A program made the translations under genes and the position numbers. The notes under the pieces were generated by a model. It was not told where the DNA came from. It made no database searches and was given only the letters and a program-made list of their open reading frames with translations. Below are positions 58,672 through 64,000 of a DNA stretch of 64,000 bases, in pieces (within the stretch, counting starts at the first letter, position 1; each line of letters begins with the position of its first letter). This DNA is from Billgrantia lactosivorans (GTDB taxonomy: Bacteria > Pseudomonadota > Gammaproteobacteria > Pseudomonadales > Halomonadaceae): assembly GCF_003254665.1 (NCBI RefSeq), contig NZ_QHGY01000013.1:1-64000 (forward strand), written 5' to 3'.

Positions 58672-59184
58672 TCAACCCTGCGATACGGCCAGACGACGAT
58701 AGCGGGCCCCCCGCTCGTCGAGGGTCGATTGGATCAGCTCCAGCTGATTATAGGACCAGCTGAGGTCGATGGCAGGCATGTTTTCCAGGTCGTCCACGGC
58801 GGCCCGTCGCAGCAGGGTGACATGAGGCATGAAGCGGGCGGGGCGCTCACCGAGGCCGAGCGATTCGAGGCTGCTCCAGAGCCCGCCCTGCAGGCGCCCC
58901 AGGGCGGCCTCGCCCTCATCGCCGCCGACCCAGACGATGCCGGGCCGACGGAAGCTGCCCCAGCGATCGAGGCGCCACACGCCGGGCGCGATGGCCAGCC
59001 CTCGCACCCACGCCGCCAGCTCGGCCGCCCTGGCCTCTTCCACCTCGCCGAGAAAGGCCAGCGTCAGGTGCAGGCTCGCGTCGGGCATGCGCCGCCCGCC
59101 GCAGCGGGCGTGGGCGATATCCGCCAGCGCGCCGAGCCGCTTACGCAGCCCGGGCGGCGGTATCAGGGCCAGGAACAATCGCAT
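58672..59184 (-). CDS. thpR: RNA 2',3'-cyclic phosphodiesterase ThpR (2'-5' RNA ligase family)
   Basis: The product has 170 residues. Two HxTx motifs of the 2H phosphoesterase superfamily: LHLTLAFLGEV (about residue 40) and FMPHVTLLRRA (about 119). N-terminal MRLFLALIPPPGLRKRL is typical. Hydrolyses 2',3'-cyclic phosphate ends of RNA; once named LigT. The start follows GGTTGCC without a strong site. ridA follows 26 bases upstream on the same strand. Confidence 0.9.
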   Translation of the reverse strand: MRLFLALIPPPGLRKRLGALADIAHARCGGRRMPDASLHLTLAFLGEVEEARAAELAAWVRGLAIAPGVWRLDRWGSFRRPGIVWVGGDEGEAALGRLQGGLWSSLESLGLGERPARFMPHVTLLRRAAVDDLENMPAIDLSWSYNQLELIQSTLDERGARYRRLAVSQG

Positions 59185-59210
59185 GCGGCGGGCAACCGGA
59201 ACCGGCCGTT

Positions 59211-59600
59211 TCAGTCGCCGATGACGAGGATCGCCTCCGCCTCGACCTGGGCGCCTTTCGGCAGCGCCTTCACGCCCACCGCGGCCCGGGCGGGGAAGGG
59301 GGCCTCGAAGAACTCCTCCATCACCTGGTTGACGATGGCGAAGTTGCCCAGGTCAACGAGGTAGAGGTTGATCTTGACGATCTCGCCGAGCGAGCCGGCG
59401 GCCTCCTCGCACACCGCCTTGAGGTTGCTGAAGACCTGGCGCGCCTGGGCCTCGAAGTCCTCGGAGACGAGCTCCATGGTGGCCGGGTCGAGCGGGATCT
59501 GGCCGGAAAGATAGACGGTGTTGCCGGCCTTGATGGCCTGGGAGTAGGGGCCGATGGCGGCGGGGGCCTTCTCGGTATTGATGACGGCCTTGTTGCTCAT
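59211..59600 (-). CDS. ridA: Reactive enamine/imine deaminase RidA
   Basis: The product has 129 residues from ATG 59600 (GAGGAGAG upstream). Trimeric YjgF/RidA fold that hydrolyses 2-aminoacrylate and related enamines before they damage PLP enzymes. Motifs: [21 protein letters not shown] and the C-terminal [18 protein letters not shown]; the conserved Arg is in [13 protein letters not shown]. spoT precedes it on the same strand, 87 bases away, as in Pseudomonas. Confidence 0.95.
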   Translation of the reverse strand: MSNKAVINTEKAPAAIGPYSQAIKAGNTVYLSGQIPLDPATMELVSEDFEAQARQVFSNLKAVCEEAAGSLGEIVKINLYLVDLGNFAIVNQVMEEFFEAPFPARAAVGVKALPKGAQVEAEAILVIGD

Positions 59601-59687
59601 GACGCTCTCCTCGTGGTGTGTTCTGTGTCGCAAGGGTCAATGAAAGGCCCGCCCGCCGCGGACGGCGGCAAGCGGGCCGAAACGGGG

Positions 59688-61823
59688 TCAATTGCCGACG
59701 CGGGTGATCTTGCCGACGTGGGACAGGTTGCGGATGCGCTTGATGATGCGCGCCAGGTGCACGCGGTCGCGTACCGCCAGGGTCAGGTGCACGATGGAGA
59801 GCCGGGCGTCGCGTTCCTCGATGCCGATACGCTCGATGTTGGCGTCGGCGTCGGTGACCAGGCTGGCCAGCTCGGCGACCAGTCCGCGGCGGCTCTCGAT
59901 CTCGATGCGCAGGGCCACCGGGAAGTCCTCGCCGATCTCGTCGGACCACTCCAGGGCGAACAGCTTGTCGGGATCGCCCTTGAGTTCGTCGAGGTTGCGA
60001 CACTCGGTGCGGTGCACCACGATGCCCTTGCCCACCGACAGGTGGCCGACCACCGGGTCGCCCGGCAGCGGGTGGCAGCAGCGGGCGAACTTGATCACCA
60101 TGCCTTCGGCGCCGCTGATCACGATGGGGCCCTGCGGCGCGAGCACTCGCTCGCCGGCTTCGGCCATGTCGCCGTGCAGCAGGTCGATCAGCCGCCGCGC
60201 CACCACGTGGGCCACCCGGGCGCCCAGGCCGATCGACTCCAGCAGGCTCTCCTCGCTCTTCAGCGACAGCTCCTCCAGCAGCTCCGGGACCACGTTCTGC
60301 GGGAGCTCCTCCAGGCTGGTCTCGAAGTCGGCCAGGGCCTTGTTGAGCAGGCGCCGGCCGAGCTGCACCGCCTCGGTATGCTGCTGGTGCTTGAGCGCGT
60401 GGCGAATCGCCGAGCGCGCCTTGGCGGTGATCACGAAGTTGAGCCAGGCCAGGTTGGGCCGCGCCCCGGGGGCGGTGATGATCTCCAGCGTCTGGCCGCT
60501 CTCCAGGCGGGTAGAGAGCGGCGCCAGGTGGCGGTCGATGCGACAGGCGATGCAGCTGTTGCCGATATCGGTATGCACGGCGTAGGCGAAGTCGATCACC
60601 GTGGCGCCCTGGGGCAGCTCCATGATGTCGCCGCGGGGCGTGAACACGTAGATGTCGTCGGGGAACAGGTCGTTCTTGACGTGCTCGATGAACTCCAGCG
60701 AGTCGCCGGCGTGGCGCTGCATCTCGAGCAGCCCCTTGACCCACTCCCGGGCGCGGGCGTGGCTGCCCTCGGCGATGGGGTGGTCGGTCTGGCCGGCCTT
60801 GTAGAGCCAGTGGGCGGCGATGCCGTTGTTGGCCATGGCCTCCATCTCGCGGGTGCGGATCTGCACCTCGATGGGCATGCCGCCGCTGCCGAACAGGGTG
60901 GTGTGCAGGCTCTGGTAGCCGTTGGCCTTGGGGATGGCGATGTAGTCCTTGAAGCGCCCCGGTACCGGCTTGTAGAGGTTGTGCACCACGCCGAGGATGC
61001 GGTAGCAGCTGTCGACATCCTCGGTGATGATGCGAAAGCCGAACACGTCCATGATCTCGGCGAACGGCTTGCGCTGGTCGCGCATCTTCTTGTAGATCGA
61101 CAGCAGGTGCTTCTGGCGGCCCACCACGGTACCGGGCAGGCCCTCGTCGTCGAGGCTCTTCTGCAGCGCGCTCTGGATCTGGCGAATCGCCGAGCGGCGA
61201 TGGCCGCGGGCGCTGGAGACGGCGCGCTTGATGCGCTCGGCGCGCATCGGGTGCAGGGCCTGGAAGGAGAGGTCCTCGAGCTCGACGCGGATGGTGTTGA
61301 TGCCCAGGCGGCTGGCGATGCGGGCGTAGATCTCGAGCGTCTCGCGGGCGATGCGGCGCTTCTTCTCGGGGCGCAGGGCGCCCAGCGTGCGCATGTTGTG
61401 CAGGCGGTCGGCGAGCTTGACGATGATCACGCGGATGTCCCTGGACATCGCCAGCACCATCTTCTGGAAGTTCTCGGCCTGGGCGACGGCCTTGTCCTCG
61501 AAGGTGATCTGGGTCAGCTTCGAGACGCCGTCGACCAGCTCCGCCACCGGCTTGCCGAACTGCTCGGCGAGGGCCTCCTTGGACACGCCGGTGTCCTCGA
61601 TCACGTCGTGCAGCATGGCCGACATCAGGCTCTGGTGGTCCATGTGCATGTTGGCGAGGATGTTGGCCACGGCGAGGGGGTGGGTGACGTAGGGTTCGCC
61701 GGAGCGCCGGCGCTGGCCGTCGTGGGCCTGCTCGGCATAGTAGAAGGCGCGCTTGACCTGCTGGATCTCGTCGGGAGGGAGGTAGCCGCCGAGTCTGTCG
61801 GCCAGGTCGTCGATGGTGAACAT
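59688..61823 (-). CDS. spoT: Bifunctional (p)ppGpp synthetase/hydrolase SpoT
   Basis: The product has 711 residues. N-terminal HD hydrolase: HDGQRRRSGEPYVTHPLAVA and LHDVIEDTGVSKEAL. Synthetase domain: RQKHLLSIYKKMRDQRKP, DVFGFRIITEDVDSCYRILG, FKDYIAIPKANGYQSLHTTL and EVQIRTREMEAMANNGIAAHW. TGS: YVFTPRGDIMELPQGATVID. C-terminal ACT domain. Sets alarmone level in response to carbon, fatty-acid and other stress. rpoZ, encoding the RNA polymerase subunit that forms one ppGpp site, lies 22 bases upstream in the same operon. Confidence 0.96.
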   Translation of the reverse strand: MFTIDDLADRLGGYLPPDEIQQVKRAFYYAEQAHDGQRRRSGEPYVTHPLAVANILANMHMDHQSLMSAMLHDVIEDTGVSKEALAEQFGKPVAELVDGVSKLTQITFEDKAVAQAENFQKMVLAMSRDIRVIIVKLADRLHNMRTLGALRPEKKRRIARETLEIYARIASRLGINTIRVELEDLSFQALHPMRAERIKRAVSSARGHRRSAIRQIQSALQKSLDDEGLPGTVVGRQKHLLSIYKKMRDQRKPFAEIMDVFGFRIITEDVDSCYRILGVVHNLYKPVPGRFKDYIAIPKANGYQSLHTTLFGSGGMPIEVQIRTREMEAMANNGIAAHWLYKAGQTDHPIAEGSHARAREWVKGLLEMQRHAGDSLEFIEHVKNDLFPDDIYVFTPRGDIMELPQGATVIDFAYAVHTDIGNSCIACRIDRHLAPLSTRLESGQTLEIITAPGARPNLAWLNFVITAKARSAIRHALKHQQHTEAVQLGRRLLNKALADFETSLEELPQNVVPELLEELSLKSEESLLESIGLGARVAHVVARRLIDLLHGDMAEAGERVLAPQGPIVISGAEGMVIKFARCCHPLPGDPVVGHLSVGKGIVVHRTECRNLDELKGDPDKLFALEWSDEIGEDFPVALRIEIESRRGLVAELASLVTDADANIERIGIEERDARLSIVHLTLAVRDRVHLARIIKRIRNLSHVGKITRVGN

Positions 61824-61845
61824 TAGCGCGCCTTGGGTGACCGCC

Positions 61846-62106
61846 TTACTCCTCGAGGGCGAGGCCCGGATCGCCTTCGCGGCGAATCCTGACCGGCGCC
61901 TCGATCGGCTCGTCGAGCACGCTGTGGTCCACCAGGCCGGCGGCGATCTCGCGCAGCGCCATCACGGTGGGCTTGTCGTTCTCCCACGGCAGCTGAGCGT
62001 CGCGAGAGCCGCGCGACAGCTGACGCGCACGCTGGGTGGAGATCATCACCAGCTTGAAGCGATTTTCGACGTTTTCCAGGCAATCTTCGACGGTGACACG
62101 CGCCAT
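61846..62106 (-). CDS. rpoZ: RNA polymerase subunit omega
   Basis: The product has 86 residues. [45 protein letters not shown] and [12 protein letters not shown] match omega over the whole length. It helps assemble the core enzyme and forms part of ppGpp site 1. Operon rpoZ-spoT-ridA on the minus strand; gmk lies 117 bases upstream. Confidence 0.96.
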   Translation of the reverse strand: MARVTVEDCLENVENRFKLVMISTQRARQLSRGSRDAQLPWENDKPTVMALREIAAGLVDHSVLDEPIEAPVRIRREGDPGLALEE

Positions 62107-62223
62107 ATTGGGTACTTCCCGAAACTGTGAGGGTCCCCGGCCACGGCCGGAGCACCGAAATGGAACAGGACAGACTAGATTACTCGACGCCCGGCGGCCG
62201 TGACAAGCGCCCTGAGGCCGGGG

Positions 62224-62838
62224 TCATGACAACAGCGCCGCCAGCAGCGGGCCATGGGTCTCGCGCACCCGGGCAAGACTCAGGCGTCGACCGATCACCA
62301 GCGACTGCAGTTCGCGCAGGGCGGTGGTGAAGTCGTCGTTGATCACCAGGTAGTCGTACTCGTCGTAGTGCGACATCTCGCTGACCGCGTCGCGCATGCG
62401 CCGGGCGATGGTGGCGTGCTCGTCGGTGCCGCGGCTGGCCAGGCGCCGCTCGAGCTCCTCGCGCGATGGCGGCAGGATGAAGATCGACACCGCCTCGGGC
62501 AGCTGCTCGCGGACCTGGCGCGCACCCTGCCAGTCGATCTCCAGAATCACGTCCTGGCCGGCCTCGAGCAGGGCCTCCACCGCCGGCCGCGCGGTGCCGT
62601 AGAAGTTGTCGAACACCCGGGCGTACTCGAAGAACTCGCCGCGCGCGATCATCGCCTCGAATTCGTCGACCTCGACGAAGTGGTAGTTGACGCCGTTCAC
62701 CTCGCCGCGACGCCGGGGCCGGGTGGTATGCGACACCGAGACCTGAATGCCGTCGAGGCTCTCGATCAGCTCGCGTACCAGGGTGGTCTTGCCGGCGCCG
62801 GAAGGCGCGGAAACGATGAAAAGCGTACCTTGGGACAT
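62224..62838 (-). CDS. gmk: Guanylate kinase
   Basis: The product has 204 residues from ATG 62838 (CCGGAG upstream); an ATG at 62880 would add 14. Phosphorylates GMP to GDP. P-loop LFIVSAPSGAGKTTLVREL, GMP-binding VSVSHTTRPRRRGEVNGVNYHF, the lid with DEHATIARRMRDA and NDDFTTALREL. Typical companion of rpoZ and spoT. Confidence 0.97.
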   Translation of the reverse strand: MSQGTLFIVSAPSGAGKTTLVRELIESLDGIQVSVSHTTRPRRRGEVNGVNYHFVEVDEFEAMIARGEFFEYARVFDNFYGTARPAVEALLEAGQDVILEIDWQGARQVREQLPEAVSIFILPPSREELERRLASRGTDEHATIARRMRDAVSEMSHYDEYDYLVINDDFTTALRELQSLVIGRRLSLARVRETHGPLLAALLS

Positions 62839-62978
62839 ATCGGGCTCCGGATCGCAAATGCCCCCGTTCGCGCGAGGCAAAGGGGGCGAGCGCCATGGCT
62901 GCGCGTTCGAGCGGGACAGTATACCCGCCCGGCCGTGGGCGCGTCATGGGCTGTGGCGGTCGCCGCGGCGCGGCCGCC

Positions 62979-63893
62979 TCAGGCGTCCGGCGGGGGCGGG
63001 TCGAGCTCCTCGGCGAACAGCTCCAGGGCGTGCTGGGCGGCCACCGAATTGCCGCTGTCGTCGAGCGCCGGCGACCAGGCGCAGACCGTCATCCTGCCCG
63101 GCACCACGGCGACGATGCCGCCGCCGACGCCGCTCTTGGCCGGCAGCCCGACGCGGTAGGCGAAGTCGCCGGCCGCGTCGTACATGCCGCAGGTGGTCAT
63201 GATCGCGTTGATCCGCCGCGTCAGCCCCGGCGAGACGAAGCGCTCGCCGGGGCCGCGGGCGTGGCCGTCGCTGGCCAGGAAGCTGAGGGCGATGGCCAGG
63301 TCCCGGCAGCTCATCGCCAGCGCGCAGCAGGAGAAGTAGGTGCGGAGCACCTCGTCGACCTCGTTGTCGAGGTTGCCGAAGGCCTTCATCAGGTAGGCCG
63401 CGGCGGCGTTGCGTGCACGGTGCTGCCACTCCGAGGCCAGCACCTCGTCGTCGATCAGGATCGAGGCGTTGCCCGCCAGCCGCCGGGCGACGTCCCTCAG
63501 GTGCTTGTCCGGCGTGACGAAGGCGCTCACCAGGCAATCCGCCACCGCGATGGCGCCGGCGTTGATGAAAGGATTGCGCGGCTTGCCCCGCTCGGCTTCG
63601 AGCAGGGCCAGCGAGTTGAACGGCATGCCCGACGGATTGAGGCCGACCCGCTGCCACAGCGCCTCGCCGTGGGTGCGCAGGGCGAGGGTGAGCAGCAGCA
63701 CCTTGGCGATGCTCTGTATCGAGAAGGGCGTCTCGGCGTCGCCGGCCACGTACCGCTCGCCGGCGTTGGTGTACACGGCAATGCCGAGCCGCGCGGGATC
63801 CTGGCGGGCCAGTGCCGGGATGTAGTCGGCGACGCGCCCCCTGCCGAGCCGCGTGCGGGCGCGGGCGTGGATGTCCTCCAGCCAGCGCTGCAT
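62979..63893 (-). CDS. glsA: Glutaminase A
   Basis: The product has 304 residues from ATG 63893 (GAGAGGG upstream); an earlier in-frame ATG (63983) would overlap what looks like another gene's end. Hydrolyses glutamine to glutamate and ammonia. Serine-dependent beta-lactamase-like fold with catalytic SxxK in ETPFSIQSIAKVLLLTLAL. Further conserved: ALLEAERGKPRNPFINAGAI, NPSGMPFNSLALLE, LTRRINAIMTTCGMYDAAGDFAYRVGLPAKSGVGGGI (in pieces). The glutamate could serve as a compatible solute or precursor, an inference for a halophile. Confidence 0.93.
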   Translation of the reverse strand: MQRWLEDIHARARTRLGRGRVADYIPALARQDPARLGIAVYTNAGERYVAGDAETPFSIQSIAKVLLLTLALRTHGEALWQRVGLNPSGMPFNSLALLEAERGKPRNPFINAGAIAVADCLVSAFVTPDKHLRDVARRLAGNASILIDDEVLASEWQHRARNAAAAYLMKAFGNLDNEVDEVLRTYFSCCALAMSCRDLAIALSFLASDGHARGPGERFVSPGLTRRINAIMTTCGMYDAAGDFAYRVGLPAKSGVGGGIVAVVPGRMTVCAWSPALDDSGNSVAAQHALELFAEELDPPPPDA

Positions 63894-63927
63894 GTCCGCC
63901 CTCTCCGGCCGGGCCCGTGGGCGCCCA

Positions 63928-63953
63928 GCCGGCCTCGATGCGTCGAGGCCGGC
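63928..63953. other. Perfect hairpin upstream of glsA
   Basis: Eleven-base stem GCCGGCCTCGA / TCGAGGCCGGC with a TGCG loop between glsA and the end of a probable upstream minus-strand gene. No T-run on the minus strand, so it is a weak terminator at best. Confidence 0.45.
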
Positions 63954-63979
63954 GGAAGGGGGCGTGGGGCTTGCCAACC

Positions 63980-64000
63980 TCACTTCACCGGCTGGCCGGG
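63980..64000 (-). CDS. Possible C-terminal end of a gene entering from the right edge
   Basis: Minus-strand codons up to a TGA at 63982-63980 would read PGQPVK. It is too short to identify. It is proposed only because a hairpin lies between it and glsA. Confidence 0.15.
   Translation of the reverse strand, partial: PGQPVK

Overview
The window is a piece of a high-GC gammaproteobacterial chromosome. Gene content, gene order and the acidic residues in many soluble proteins point to Halomonas or a close relative in the Halomonadaceae. This is an inference from pattern recognition, not from a search. Several blocks follow the order I know from Pseudomonas chromosomes close to the replication origin: mnmG-rsmG-parA-parB-atpIBEFHAGDC, pst-phoU-phoBR-ubiA-ubiC-rubredoxin reductase-hup, and recG-oxyR ... 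ridA-spoT-rpoZ-gmk. I saw no insertion sequence, prophage, CRISPR array, tRNA or rRNA gene.

Layout. 1-2.2 kb (minus strand) is the accessory part: a very glycine-rich exported protein, a small exported protein and a C39-family cysteine peptidase cut by the window edge. The arrangement recalls the functional-amyloid (Fap) systems of Pseudomonas, where FapD is a C39 peptidase, but the structural proteins are different. 2.7-8.5 kb (minus) holds a COG2187-like kinase, then hemJ-thiD-hemL, in which ThiD and HemL share one uninterrupted reading frame, and a ClC chloride channel. 8.6-12.5 kb (plus) holds argC, erpA behind a promoter with an IscR-type site, and a polar amino acid ABC transporter. 12.6-13.0 kb is an AT-richer, gene-free stretch packed with DnaA-box-like nonamers directly upstream of mnmG, the best candidate for oriC.

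13.0-24.7 kb holds mnmG-rsmG-parA-parB and the complete F1Fo ATP synthase operon, which has a clear sigma70 promoter and ends in a strong terminator. 24.8-34 kb holds mgtE, uppP, a lipoprotein ApbE, glmU-glmS (UDP-GlcNAc synthesis), a DUF72 protein and a sodium:neurotransmitter-symporter family transporter. 34-39.7 kb holds a small unknown gene, hexR, uvrD, an unaccompanied TRAP solute-binding protein and a YciA-like thioesterase.

39.9-48 kb is the phosphate regulon: pstS, pstCAB-phoU, a CysZ-like gene, and phoBR on the opposite strand. Pho boxes lie before pstC and phoB, so the PhoR-PhoB signal feeds back on its own transporter and regulator. 48-64 kb holds ubiA-ubiC (ubiquinone head-group steps), a rubredoxin reductase, HU, an SCP2-like protein, a FUSC/YccS-type membrane protein, oxyR-recG, a sugar-epimerase-like protein, pagL, thpR, ridA, spoT, rpoZ, gmk and glsA.

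Most of the window is housekeeping. The stretches most worth following up are the secreted C39/glycine-rich cluster, the ThiD-HemL reading-frame fusion, the candidate origin, and a few palindromic or hairpin elements in intergenic DNA.
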